Origin: CAZXGD01 sp046350455
Lineage (GTDB): Bacteria; Planctomycetota; Phycisphaerae; Phycisphaerales; SM1A02
Length of the DNA stretch: 64,000 nt
NCBI GenBank assembly: GCA_046350455.1
Contig: JAXMAM010000010.1
Coordinates: 21,921-85,920 of the forward strand
Direction of reading: 5' to 3'
Part shown: one piece after another, positions 54,358-62,482 of the stretch
Position numbering within the stretch: the stretch's first letter is position 1
How the letters are laid out: each line of letters opens with the position of its first letter
Made by a program: the position numbers and the translations under genes
Notes under the pieces: generated by a model
Told to the model about the DNA's origin: nothing
Databases searched by the model: none
The model's input: only the letters and a program-made list of their open reading frames with translations

Positions 54358-55154
54358 GATGCACTCCGTTCAAAGGCCATCAGGAGCCTGCGCAATTCCT
54401 CGCGCGCATCCTGTGGCGACTTCACTGTCGTTCCCACGGCGGCCATCAAATGCCGCACAAACGCATGCCGCATCTGCACGATGGTGTTCGCCACCTGCGC
54501 TGCGGTCTTCAGCTGCCATCGGTCCATCAGGGACTCATACGAAGTCGGCGCCTGCCCATTCAGCATGGGCAGCAAGATTCGGCTCTGAAAGATGTCCCAC
54601 GCCCACTCGCGGCCCTTGTCCTGGCATTCGCGGTGCAGGCTGTCTGCTGCGTGATCAATGAGAGAACGCACCCACTCGCGGTGGAATGCGTGCTCTGGCG
54701 CGTTTTTGCTGTTGGACACGTCGGGCACCGAGCCCTCCGCATCCAGCGCGCGCATGCGCTCCTGGCCGGGGTGGCGGCGCGCTGCGTGATCGTGCCGGTA
54801 ACGGTCGTTCACGTAGTTGCGCACCGCGTGCATCAGCAGGGTGCGGAACTGTCCGCGCCGGTCGTCCACGCGCGTCAGCAGATCGCGGCCCAGGAGGACA
54901 TCTGCAATGAACCCCTGCGCCAGCTCGCGGGACTCATCTGGGTTGCGTCCAGTCTGCCGCACGTACGCCACGATGGCGGCGTAGTACCGCACCGTGACCT
55001 CGTCCCGGCTCTGCCGATAGGTTGGGCTCTCGGGGTTGCCAGCATCCCGGATCAGGTCCCAGTCGCTGTCGTGGGGCGGCCTGGGATCATCCATGATGGG
55101 CAGGGGGGAGGCAGGGATGGCGGGTTGCGGGCGCACCATGCGCGGCTCGTTCAC
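54354..55154 (-). CDS. sigma-70-family (planctomycete ECF-like) RNA polymerase sigma factor
   Basis: This protein of up to 266 residues has a sigma region 2-like block (ELAQGFIADVLLGRDLLTRV followed by DDRRGQFRTLLMHAVRNYVN). That resembles the divergent ECF-type factors of planctomycetes, in which LTQEFF...RGRFRTFL is common. A helical C-terminal part (about 190-250) could be region 4. The start is unclear: GTG at 55154, ATG at 55139 and ATG at 55094 are all in frame and none has a good ribosome site. Target promoters are unknown. Confidence 0.75.
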   Translation of the reverse strand: MNEPRMVRPQPAIPASPLPIMDDPRPPHDSDWDLIRDAGNPESPTYRQSRDEVTVRYYAAIVAYVRQTGRNPDESRELAQGFIADVLLGRDLLTRVDDRRGQFRTLLMHAVRNYVNDRYRHDHAARRHPGQERMRALDAEGSVPDVSNSKNAPEHAFHREWVRSLIDHAADSLHRECQDKGREWAWDIFQSRILLPMLNGQAPTSYESLMDRWQLKTAAQVANTIVQMRHAFVRHLMAAVGTTVKSPQDAREELRRLLMAFERSAS

Positions 55155-55454
55155 ACACAGATACGGCGGGGACAGCGCAGGTCATGCTCATGATTTGCAG
55201 GTTGCGTGGGTTTGCATCAGCAAGTGGAGCGCGGCGATGCCAAACTTATAGGACGAAGCGAAGTTTGCTTCAGTTAGTTTCCCGTGGTTTCTTGCATCCC
55301 ACGACTGCGGGGCTAGGTTTTGCTTCGGTGTGGGGGATTTTCCCTCATTCCAGTCATTCGCCTGTGGGGGCGATTGATGTTCCCCCAAGCGGGCTAGGCC
55401 TGCTAGCGGCATCAGCCCGCGTGAGTCCCTTCCTTACCAATCGGAGTTTGCACA
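55155..55454. other. 300-bp leader between divergent sigma-like and PEP-CTERM genes
   Basis: The region is more AT-rich than the rest of the window and should hold divergent promoters. A TATAAG box lies on the minus strand near 55240-55250. A 7-bp stem (GCGGGCT at 55389-55395, AGCCCGC at 55414-55420) lies in the leader of the plus-strand gene. No open reading frame with family support was found. The ribosome site before the ATG at 55455 is CGGAG. Confidence 0.4.
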
Positions 55455-56072
55455 ATGAGTACTCTTCTGAAGCGCCTCGACAAGCACTTCGTCACCTGCG
55501 CGGCGGCCGCCGCGGGCGTGGCAGCAGGCGCACAGGCCGCCATCGTGTGGAGCGGCGCCGTCAACATCAACATTCCATCGAACACGTTCGGCGTGTACCT
55601 GAACGTGGTGAACGGTTCCACCAGCGCCAGCGGCTCGCTGTCGGGCTGGGATCTGAACTGCTGGAGCAGCTCGTCGCTGAACTTCTTCAGCTCCACCACC
55701 TCGGGCCAGACTCAGGCCACCGGCATGGTTGGGACGGGCACGGTCGCCAGCAACCTGGCTGCCGGCACGCTCATCAGCGGTGCCTCCACGTTCACCACGA
55801 ACGTCGGCACGCAGACCACCACCGGCCTCAACCTGAACAGCTCGAACAACATCTTCGGCTTCAAGTTCTACGATGAGACCGCAGCCGCCTACCGCTACGG
55901 TTGGGTGCGTATCTCCTTGGGCGCGACCGCTGGCGGCCAGCCCCGCTCCATCGTGGAGTACGCATACGAGAACACCGGCGCTGGCATTCAGGCCGGCGCT
56001 GTCCCAGGCCCCGCTGGCCTGGCAGCTCTCGCCATGGGCGCTGTGGGCATCCGCAGCCGCCGTCGCAAGTAA
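55455..56072 (+). CDS. secreted PEP-CTERM-like protein (paralogue 1)
   Basis: This 205-residue exported protein has a signal peptide (about 1-29, cleavage after AQA). A Ser/Thr/Asn/Gly-rich, beta-type body follows, with FGFKFYDETAAAYRYGWVRI. The C-terminal VPGPAGLAALAMGAVG plus RSRRRK has the layout of PEP-CTERM sorting signals: a Pro motif, a hydrophobic helix and a basic end. It would be processed at the membrane by an exosortase-type system, not seen here. A homologue lies 300 bases downstream, and a terminator hairpin follows the gene. Confidence 0.85.
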   Translation: MSTLLKRLDKHFVTCAAAAAGVAAGAQAAIVWSGAVNINIPSNTFGVYLNVVNGSTSASGSLSGWDLNCWSSSSLNFFSSTTSGQTQATGMVGTGTVASNLAAGTLISGASTFTTNVGTQTTTGLNLNSSNNIFGFKFYDETAAAYRYGWVRISLGATAGGQPRSIVEYAYENTGAGIQAGAVPGPAGLAALAMGAVGIRSRRRK

Positions 56073-56105
56073 CTCTGCGACCCGCGAGTCAGAGACCGAA
56101 AGGTG

Positions 56106-56142
56106 ACATGGGCGGCCCTGCAAGGCCGCCCATGTTCTTTTT
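56106..56142 (+). terminator. intrinsic terminator after PEP-CTERM paralogue 1
   Basis: ACATGGGCGGCC (56106-56117) pairs perfectly with GGCCGCCCATGT (56124-56135) across the loop CTGCAA and is followed by a T-rich tail (TCTTTTT). This is a textbook Rho-independent terminator, 34 bases after the stop codon. Confidence 0.9.
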
Positions 56143-56372
56143 GGTTCCGGCGGACGTTGCTCCTGTGCTTGGTTCTCGGGCGCGCCAGGGCGCATTGAAG
56201 GGGTTATTCAAGGGAGCCTGGTTGCCTTGAAGTCGAACGGGGCTACCTTCGAGTTGGCGCGGGTGTCTTGCGCCACCTGCACGGATACTGGGCAACCAGG
56301 CAGGCCATGAGTGAGTGCGCAGCGCTGCAAGGGAGCGTTGTGGCCCAAACGCAGAGGTAGAGGGAAAAGACA
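56143..56372. other. leader of PEP-CTERM paralogue 2
   Basis: This 230-base non-coding stretch lies after the terminator. It must carry its own promoter for the second paralogue; I could not pick convincing -35 and -10 boxes. The last bases hold the ribosome site GAGGGAAAAG before the ATG at 56373. Confidence 0.35.
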
Positions 56373-57014
56373 ATGAGTGTGCTTGTCAAGCGCTCCTCCG
56401 AGCGAATCGGAGCGCTGTGTGCTGCCAGTGCGGCAGTGGCGGCCCTGTATGCAGGGTCTGCTGCAGTCGCTGAGGTGGTCTACAGCGGGATCGTCAACAT
56501 CGCCATCCCCACAGAGACCGGAGGGCTGTTCCTCAACGTCGAGACTGGCCAACACAATGGCCCCTCGACGCCAGCACCCTCCAGCTGGGATCTGAACCTG
56601 AATGGTTCGGCGACCAACTCCATCAACTTCTGGAGCGGGAGCGGTGGGGCCACCTACATGCGGGCTGTGGGAGTGAGCTCAGGCTTCAACGTGGGCAATC
56701 TGCCTTCGACAGCGGCCGTGGGTTCGTCAGGCAGCTTTGCCACCAACATGTCTGCCAACTTTGGCAGCGTGACTGGCCACTGGAACTACAACTCGGTCAA
56801 CATCTTTGGCTTCCGCTTCCTGAGCGACAGCGGCGGCTACAAGTATGGATGGATGCGCGTGTTCGTGGGCGCCAACGCCCAGCAGCGCTACATCATGGAC
56901 TGGGCCATTGAGACCAGCGGCGGGTCCATCATGTCAGGCGTCGTGCCTGGTCCCACGGGATTGATGGCCCTGGCGATGGGTGCGCCGCTGTTCGGCAGCC
57001 GCAGGCGGAAGTAG
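56373..57014 (+). CDS. secreted PEP-CTERM-like protein (paralogue 2)
   Basis: This 213-residue paralogue of the preceding secreted protein shares the signal peptide layout (cleavage after VAE/AAVA region), VYSGIVNIAIPTETGGLFLN against VWSGAVNINIPSNTFGVYLN, FGFRFLSDSGGYKYGWMRV and the tail VPGPTGLMALAMGAPLFGSR with RRK. The two differ strongly elsewhere, so the duplication is not recent. Function is unknown, presumably an extracellular or surface component. Confidence 0.85.
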   Translation: MSVLVKRSSERIGALCAASAAVAALYAGSAAVAEVVYSGIVNIAIPTETGGLFLNVETGQHNGPSTPAPSSWDLNLNGSATNSINFWSGSGGATYMRAVGVSSGFNVGNLPSTAAVGSSGSFATNMSANFGSVTGHWNYNSVNIFGFRFLSDSGGYKYGWMRVFVGANAQQRYIMDWAIETSGGSIMSGVVPGPTGLMALAMGAPLFGSRRRK

Positions 57015-57046
57015 CGCCACGAGCAGCGCGCGCCCGCACCAGCGCC

Positions 57047-57616
57047 TCAGGCCTTGTTGCGGTGCAGGCTTGGATCTACAGCAGCCACCATGGCGGCGCG
57101 ATCCAGCTGCATGCCCAGGAAGTCGCACACGCGATCCACCTGGGCCTGTGGCGCTGTCACCATGGCGCGGTGGTCCACGTCCAGCACCTTGAACACGGGG
57201 TGCTGTGCAAGCCACGCTTCCACCGTGCGCAGCTGCTGCTCGTAGACAGCCATTAGGCGTTCTGCTGGAAGCGCTGCGCCCTTCTTGCCGCTCCGCTCCA
57301 GCATGGTTCCCTGGCTCTTCACCACTTCGCGCAGGTCGCGGCGCATGAACAGCACGCGGTACTCGCGGTCGGTGGGCAACTCCATGAGCAGCAGGTGGAT
57401 GATCTTCACTGCCTTGCCCTCGGCGTCCGCCACCCAGCTCTTGTCGGTGCGCAGCTGCTTCACCCGCTCCAGCTCCAGGTAGCCGCGGGGGTTGTCAGCA
57501 TCGGCCTGGCGTTCCTGGTCTGTGAGGACAGGCACCCCACCCGCCTGCAGCATCTGCATGGCCATGCTGGTGCCAGAACGGGGGAGGCCTGAGACCACAA
57601 TGACCGGGGCTGCCAT
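57047..57616 (-). CDS. small sulfotransferase-like P-loop protein
   Basis: This 189-residue protein begins with the 5'-phosphosulfate-binding loop VVSGLPRSGTSMAMQML (residues 7-23, core SGLPRSGTS 9-17). The later motif VLFMRRDLREVVKSQGTML corresponds to the 3'-phosphate-binding region of PAPS sulfotransferases. It is shorter than most family members, so it may be a minimal sulfotransferase or act on small molecules. The acceptor is not evident. The gene lies between secreted-protein genes on the other strand. Confidence 0.85.
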   Translation of the reverse strand: MAAPVIVVSGLPRSGTSMAMQMLQAGGVPVLTDQERQADADNPRGYLELERVKQLRTDKSWVADAEGKAVKIIHLLLMELPTDREYRVLFMRRDLREVVKSQGTMLERSGKKGAALPAERLMAVYEQQLRTVEAWLAQHPVFKVLDVDHRAMVTAPQAQVDRVCDFLGMQLDRAAMVAAVDPSLHRNKA

Positions 57617-57828
57617 GGGTGGGACGATAGTGGGGCCCTGTCCCCACCCCCTCGTGGGACGCTGCCAAGGGCATCTTCACAGACCAATTAAGGATCTAAA
57701 GTATGTGAGCGCTGGCAGGGGAGTCTGCTAGCAGCAATTTTCACCAGTGATATACTGACGCAACAAACGTGCGGGTCGGTTCAGACGCGTGTCTGCCGTT
57801 CATGGTTCTGTTGTGGAGATCGTTCTCT
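57617..57828. other. intergenic region with a candidate extended -10 promoter
   Basis: This AT-richer 212-base gap precedes the dockerin-type gene. TGATATACT (57748-57756) matches an extended -10 (TGn-TATACT) and lies about 73 bases before the ATG at 57829. A GGAG sequence at 57815-57818 serves as ribosome site. No -35 match was seen, which is compatible with an extended -10 promoter. Nothing else was recognised. Confidence 0.45.
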
Positions 57829-58585
57829 ATGCAGCCTTCTATCGCACTGTCTTCCTTTGCCGCTGTTGCGGCCATCGCCGCCGCTGCGTCTGCTGGCACC
57901 TATCCAGGTGACTGTCACCGGCACCATCGAATACAACCAGATCACGCAGGCCCCGCTCAACGCTGGCCATGCTGGCAATCCGGCGTCGCTCACCTTCCTG
58001 GTTGATTCTGCTGACTTCCAGAACAGCGCCTCGTACCCCGTGCGCGGCTATGTCATCAACCCAGAGTCGTTCGTGTTCACGGTGAACGGCGCATCGGTTG
58101 GCCTGAACCCAAACAGCCCTGGCCCGCACTACTTTGTCATCCGCAACAACGATCCAGCCGTGGACGGGTTCTACCTGTCCGACGAGGTGGACTGGCCGGT
58201 GGGCTGCGAGCTGAATGCAGCGCATCCTTCGCTGGGCAACTTTGTGGAGCAGTTCACGGTGACCTATGACGGCAGCACGCTGGCCTCGCTGGACATCGCT
58301 GGCGCAGTGGGCACCTACGGCTACGACGGCATCTCCAGCTTCTACTGGGCGGTTTCTGCTGGCCAGTTCGACCCCATGGGCATGATCTTCGAGCAGATCG
58401 AGATCACTCCTGTTGGCGCTGCATGCGCTGCAGACCTCAACAGCGACAGCGTGGTGGACGGCACCGACCTGGGTCTTCTCCTGGGCAACTGGGGCAACGC
58501 CGGCACGGGCGACCTGAACAGCGACGGGATCGTGGACGGCACGGACCTGGGCCTGCTGCTGGGCGCCTGGGGCAACTGCGCCTAA
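57829..58585 (+). pseudogene. secreted protein with dockerin-like C-terminal pair, frameshifted within the signal-peptide region
   Basis: A clear signal peptide, starting MQPSIALSSFAAVAAI, begins at the ATG at 57829 after a GGAG site. The mature protein (IQVTVTGTIEYNQITQ onwards) is in the next frame. One extra base near 57899-57902 (GGCACCTATCCAGG) separates them; without the T, the product reads ...ASAGTIQVTVTG. The ~225-residue mature part is beta-rich and ends with two motifs, DLNSDSVVDGTDLGLLLGNW and DLNSDGIVDGTDLGLLLGAW. A start at the in-frame TTG 57857 would give a protein without an export signal, which is unlikely. A terminator hairpin follows. Confidence 0.8.
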
Positions 58586-58625
58586 GAACCAAGGGTTTTG
58601 CAACAACGCAACGCCCGCTGAAACA

Positions 58626-58693
58626 CCACGGGCGCCGCAGTTTGGATGGTCTGGGAACCCCATCCGATACGCGCGGCGCCCGTGGTTTCTTTT
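58626..58693 (+). terminator. large terminator hairpin after the dockerin-type gene
   Basis: CCACGGGCGCCGC (58626-58638) pairs perfectly over 13 bases with GCGGCGCCCGTGG (58673-58685), with a smaller inner stem GGATGG/CCATCC in the loop, and ends in TTTCTTTT. It separates two convergent genes and may serve both. Confidence 0.8.
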
Positions 58694-58726
58694 GGCGGCA
58701 CGCGTGCCGGCCGCTGCGCGCAGCGG

Positions 58727-60166
58727 TCACACAGTCCAGTTGCCAAGCAGGATGCCCAGATCTGTCCCATCGGTGATGCCATCGTGGTTCAGATCTGTAG
58801 CGCCAGCGCTCTCCCACCCACCCAGCAGGATGCCAAGGTCTGTGCCATCCACGCGGTAGTCGCCATTCAGGTCGCCAAGCGGGGGCTCGCAGGTGTCGGG
58901 GATGCCGTCGCCGTCGCTGTCAACCGGCAGCGGATTGGACACGATCTTGCGGATGCGGCCTGCGGTGTGTTCCACCAGGTAGAGCTCGCCAAGGAAGTCC
59001 TCTGCGATGCACACGGGCGTGGACAGCGAGGGCGACGTGACCTGTGACGTGCGGTCTGTATAGCTGGACACAGCGCCGGTGTCGTAGTTGTACTTGAACG
59101 AGTACAGCTTGTTGGCCTGGTAGTCGGCGTAGACGTACGTGCCCACTAGCGCTGGAATCGCGCAGCCGCGGTACATCACGCCACCAGTCACGCTGGCCAC
59201 CGAACCATGCACGTACTCCACCACGGGGCTCTTCAGCACCGCGCCGCAGCTGCACGCGGCGTTGGTGGTGCACAGCTTTCCTTCTGCGCAGCTCCAGCCG
59301 TAGTTGGCGCCGCCATCAGAGGTCAGGTTCACCAGGTCGATCTCTTCACGTGACACAGCGCCCACGTCGCCGATCCAAAGATGGCCGGTTTCACGGTCAA
59401 AACTCATGCGGAATGGGTTGCGCAGGCCGCGCGCAAAGATCTCGTTGAGGACGGTTGGGCTGCCTGCATAAGGGTTGTCCGCTGGAATGGCGTAGTTGCG
59501 GTTGGTGTCTGCTGGGAAGTCGTCGTGGTCCACGTCAATGCGGATCAGCTTGCCCCAGTAGCTGGTGTCGCTCTGGCTGCGCTGGCCGCCGGGGATCTCG
59601 AAGCCAGTGTCGCCACCGTCGCCAAAGGCCAGGTACAGCATGTTGTCCGGGCCAAACGCAAGCGTGCCGCCCAGGTGGTACGCCGGTGACGCCGGCGACG
59701 CCACGCTCAGGATCACGTGCATGCTGCTCACGTCCGCTGTGTCTGGGTTGCCAGGTGAGCGTGTGAATTCCTTCAGCCACACGGTGATGGCGCCGCTGGT
59801 GCCGGTGGTGTGATAGAGATAGAACTTGCCGTTGCTGGCGTAGTTGGGGTGGAACGCAATGCCCAGCAGGCCGCTGTAGGTCTGCTCTGGCACCTGCGCG
59901 TCGTAGTTCAGAAATGGCGTGGCCTGCAGCACGCCGTTCTTGATGAGCTTGACGATGCCGCGCTGCTCGATGACGTACAGGCGCGTGGGGTCGCCAGGCG
60001 CAAAGGTCATGGCGGTGGGCTTGGTGAGGCCGGACACAAAGGCCTGCGCCGCCAGGGTCTGCGCGCGCGCGTGCTGCGCCAGGCCAGCGCTGGCCAGGAG
60101 CGCTATGGCTGCGGAGAGGAGTGCGGAACAACGGCTTGGACGGGCAGGGCGGTTGGCTGGAACCAT
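58727..60166 (-). CDS. PQQ-dependent sugar (glucose/sorbosone) dehydrogenase with dockerin-like tail
   Basis: This 479-residue secreted protein has a signal peptide (about 1-36, ARAQ-TL). A six-bladed beta-propeller of the GSDH family follows: FVSGLTKPTAMTFAPGDPTR, GLLGIAFHPNYASNGKFYLY, YLAFGDGGDTG, IFARGLRNPFRMSFD and WIGDVGAVSREEIDLV. The family oxidises sugars with PQQ or serves as a non-enzymatic propeller. The C-terminus carries two motifs, DLNGDYRVDGTDLGILLGGW and DLNHDGITDGTDLGILLGNW, after a DSDGDGIPDTCE calcium-loop sequence. It is divergent from the exbB operon. Confidence 0.92.
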   Translation of the reverse strand: MVPANRPARPSRCSALLSAAIALLASAGLAQHARAQTLAAQAFVSGLTKPTAMTFAPGDPTRLYVIEQRGIVKLIKNGVLQATPFLNYDAQVPEQTYSGLLGIAFHPNYASNGKFYLYHTTGTSGAITVWLKEFTRSPGNPDTADVSSMHVILSVASPASPAYHLGGTLAFGPDNMLYLAFGDGGDTGFEIPGGQRSQSDTSYWGKLIRIDVDHDDFPADTNRNYAIPADNPYAGSPTVLNEIFARGLRNPFRMSFDRETGHLWIGDVGAVSREEIDLVNLTSDGGANYGWSCAEGKLCTTNAACSCGAVLKSPVVEYVHGSVASVTGGVMYRGCAIPALVGTYVYADYQANKLYSFKYNYDTGAVSSYTDRTSQVTSPSLSTPVCIAEDFLGELYLVEHTAGRIRKIVSNPLPVDSDGDGIPDTCEPPLGDLNGDYRVDGTDLGILLGGWESAGATDLNHDGITDGTDLGILLGNWTV

Positions 60167-60272
60167 GGAAATCCAAGGGTAACCCTGCTGGGGCGCGGCG
60201 CAAGCGCTGGCCTGCCAGAAGCCCGGAACTCTGGGGCCGTTATCATCGAATCTTCTGTCCTGAGACCCCCGA

Positions 60273-60992
60273 ATGGGCCACGCGCTGACCGCACCACTGT
60301 TGATGCTGGCCCTGCAGGGCGCTGCCAAGGCAGAGCCAGCCCATAGCCCCACGCTCCTTGAGTACATCCGCGACGGCGGCGTGCTGAGCTACGTGCTCAT
60401 CGCGCTCAGCGTGCTGGCGGTGGCGCTGACGGCGCGCAACGCGCTGGCGCTGCGCCTGAAGGAGTTTGCGCCAGTGCCGGTGAAGGCGGCGCTGGAGGGC
60501 ATGCTGGCGGAGGGCAAGCTGGCAGACGCAGAGAAGTTCTGCGCTGACCCAGCCAACCGCTGCTTCCTGACCACGGTGCTGGCCGATGCGTTTGCCCGGG
60601 CGCGCACCTCTGGCTTTGGCCTGCTTGACTTCCGCGCCAGCGTGGAGGAGATGGCCAAGGCAGAAGCAGAGGAGGTCCACCGCATGAACGACGGCCTGGG
60701 CGTGATTGCAGCCGTGGGCCCCATGCTGGGACTGCTGGGCACGGTCATCGGCATGATCGGTGCGTTCCGCGCCATTGGTGGCCTGCAGGGCGCTGCGCGC
60801 TCCAATGAGCTTGCCACCTTCATGAGCATGGCGCTGGTGAACACTGCAGAAGGCCTGGTGGTGGCCATTCCCGCCACCATCGCCTTTGCGTACTTCCGCC
60901 GGCGCATTGACCGCATCATGCATGAGCTGGGCAAGGACCTGGAGCGCATGGCTGGGCTGGTGAGCATGGCCTCGCAGGGGCCGCGCAAGTGA
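60273..60992 (+). CDS. exbB: ExbB/TolQ/MotA-family proton-channel protein
   Basis: This 239-residue inner-membrane protein has three helices: one near residues 35-55 and a pair in the C-terminal half (VIAAVGPMLGLLGTVIGMIG and LVNTAEGLVVAIPATIAFAY). These motifs are diagnostic of ExbB/TolQ, which use the proton gradient to drive TonB- or Tol-type work. It overlaps the first exbD by four bases (GTGA). No tonB gene is seen in the window. Confidence 0.92.
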   Translation: MGHALTAPLLMLALQGAAKAEPAHSPTLLEYIRDGGVLSYVLIALSVLAVALTARNALALRLKEFAPVPVKAALEGMLAEGKLADAEKFCADPANRCFLTTVLADAFARARTSGFGLLDFRASVEEMAKAEAEEVHRMNDGLGVIAAVGPMLGLLGTVIGMIGAFRAIGGLQGAARSNELATFMSMALVNTAEGLVVAIPATIAFAYFRRRIDRIMHELGKDLERMAGLVSMASQGPRK

Positions 60993-61423
60993 GGATCGAG
61001 CCGTCACAGCGGGCCAAGGAGGCCAGCTTTGACCTCACGCCCATGATTGACGTGGTGCTCCTGCTGATCATCTTCTTCAGCCTGACCTCGCAGTTCTCAG
61101 AGACCATGCTGCGGCCCATGGATCTGCCGCGCCAGCCCGGGCAGCCAGCGCTGCCAGATGACTCGGCCATGTCCATTGTGGTGGACCTGGAGAAGGATGG
61201 CGTGCTGCGCGTGCTGGGCCGCGAGGTGAGCAGCGCCGAAGTGGCCACCATGGTGCGCGAGCAGTTGAAGAGCGCCGCCCCGGGCTCAGACCCGCTGGAA
61301 GTGGTGGTGCGCGCAGACCGCATGTGCGCCTCCAGCCACCTTGAGACGCTGGCCCGCGCGCTGGCGGATGCTGGTGTGCTGAAGTGGAAGCTGGCCACTG
61401 CGGGCCCAGGTGGGAGCGGCTGA
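60989..61423 (+). CDS. exbD: ExbD/TolR-family protein (first copy)
   Basis: This 144-residue protein has one N-terminal helix containing FDLTPMIDVVLLLIIFF, with the functionally critical aspartate (about D20), and a periplasmic domain. It partners ExbB in the energising complex. Start is GTG at 60989, overlapping the ExbB stop. Its TGA overlaps the ATG of the second ExbD by one base. Confidence 0.92.
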   Translation: MRIEPSQRAKEASFDLTPMIDVVLLLIIFFSLTSQFSETMLRPMDLPRQPGQPALPDDSAMSIVVDLEKDGVLRVLGREVSSAEVATMVREQLKSAAPGSDPLEVVVRADRMCASSHLETLARALADAGVLKWKLATAGPGGSG

Positions 61424-61857
61424 TGCAGCTGAACCCCACCCGCAGCCAGCGCCTGGATCCCGCAGCACTGCGGCTGCCGCTCATTGCGCTGATTGATGTG
61501 GTGCTGTTTCTGCTCTTCTACTTTGTGATCTCGTACTCCGTGTCTGCGGAAGAGGCGGAGCTGGCCACAGGGTTTGCCAAGCCAGGTGTGTCGGCATCGC
61601 CGCTTCAGCCGCAGGTGGTGCTGGTTTCGCAGGCAGGGGACCGGGCGGAGTTCCGCATCGGCACGCACCTGATTGTGGAGCAGCAGGCGCTGGTGGATTT
61701 CCTGCGCACGCTGCCCAAGGAGCCAGGCGTGGTGGTGAAGGCCACGCCAGACGTGCCGGTGGGCGCCACGGTGGCGGCCGTGCAGGCTGGCAAGGACGCT
61801 GGGTTTGGCGACGTGCGCTTTGCGGTCACGCCGGGCGTAGAAGGAGGCAAGCCATGA
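61423..61857 (+). CDS. exbD: ExbD/TolR-family protein (second copy)
   Basis: This 144-residue second ExbD is clearly diverged from the first. The membrane helix, LPLIALIDVVLFLLFYFVIS, keeps the central aspartate. The periplasmic part holds ELATGFAKPG and VVVKATPDVPVGATV. Two ExbD partners per ExbB are common in this phylum. The start is set by the TGATG overlap with the first copy and the end overlaps the lipoprotein gene by four bases. Confidence 0.88.
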   Translation: MQLNPTRSQRLDPAALRLPLIALIDVVLFLLFYFVISYSVSAEEAELATGFAKPGVSASPLQPQVVLVSQAGDRAEFRIGTHLIVEQQALVDFLRTLPKEPGVVVKATPDVPVGATVAAVQAGKDAGFGDVRFAVTPGVEGGKP

Positions 61858-62402
61858 TGCGCGCACAAGGTGCAGGGGCAGTGTGCATTCTGGCGTGCGC
61901 TGTGGTGGCCTGCGGGTGTGCGGCAGGCAAGACCGCAGCGCCCGCCGCAAGTCCCGCAGCAGCCACCATCACCCCTGCGGTCCTCACCTGGATGCAAGGG
62001 CGGTGGATCGGGCAGGACGGAGACACGCGGTACGAAGAGCAATGGTCCCTGCAGGGCGACGCGCTGCTGGGCGTGGCGCGCGTGATGCAGCAGGGAAGGT
62101 CCAAGGAGATCGAGCTGTTCGCGCTGGAGCCCAAGGACGGCCAGTACGTGATGCGCCTCCGCATGTTTGGCCCAGCGCTCGACACGGCCACACGCGGCAA
62201 GGACGCACCGCTGCAGCTGCGGCTGGTGGAGGCGGATGGCACGCACTTCACCTGCGTGGGAATTGGCTCGGAGGATGGCACCACCCTGACCTACCAGCGC
62301 TGGGAGGGGGGCGGAATCCGCGCCACCATTCAGAAGGCGCGCCAGGGCGCGGTGGTCTGGCGGCAGGCATTCACGTTCACCCGCGCTCCAGACGTGCGAT
62401 AA
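61854..62402 (+). CDS. lipoprotein, DUF6265-like
   Basis: This 182-residue putative lipoprotein has a signal followed by Cys in VVACGCAAGKTA. The mature part contains WMQGRWIGQ, RYEEQWSLQGDALLGVARVM and a YQRWEGGG stretch, resembling DUF6265 beta-barrel-like domains of unknown function. It overlaps the second exbD by four bases and is therefore the last gene of the ExbB-ExbD-ExbD operon. A role as an envelope component serviced by that motor is a guess from context. Confidence 0.75.
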   Translation: MMRAQGAGAVCILACAVVACGCAAGKTAAPAASPAAATITPAVLTWMQGRWIGQDGDTRYEEQWSLQGDALLGVARVMQQGRSKEIELFALEPKDGQYVMRLRMFGPALDTATRGKDAPLQLRLVEADGTHFTCVGIGSEDGTTLTYQRWEGGGIRATIQKARQGAVVWRQAFTFTRAPDVR

Positions 62403-62482
62403 GACAGGGGGCCCTGCGCGGCTACGGCTGCTGTATGATTCCCGAATTGGATTTCCGGAATGAACGGAGAACCAATCCTCGG

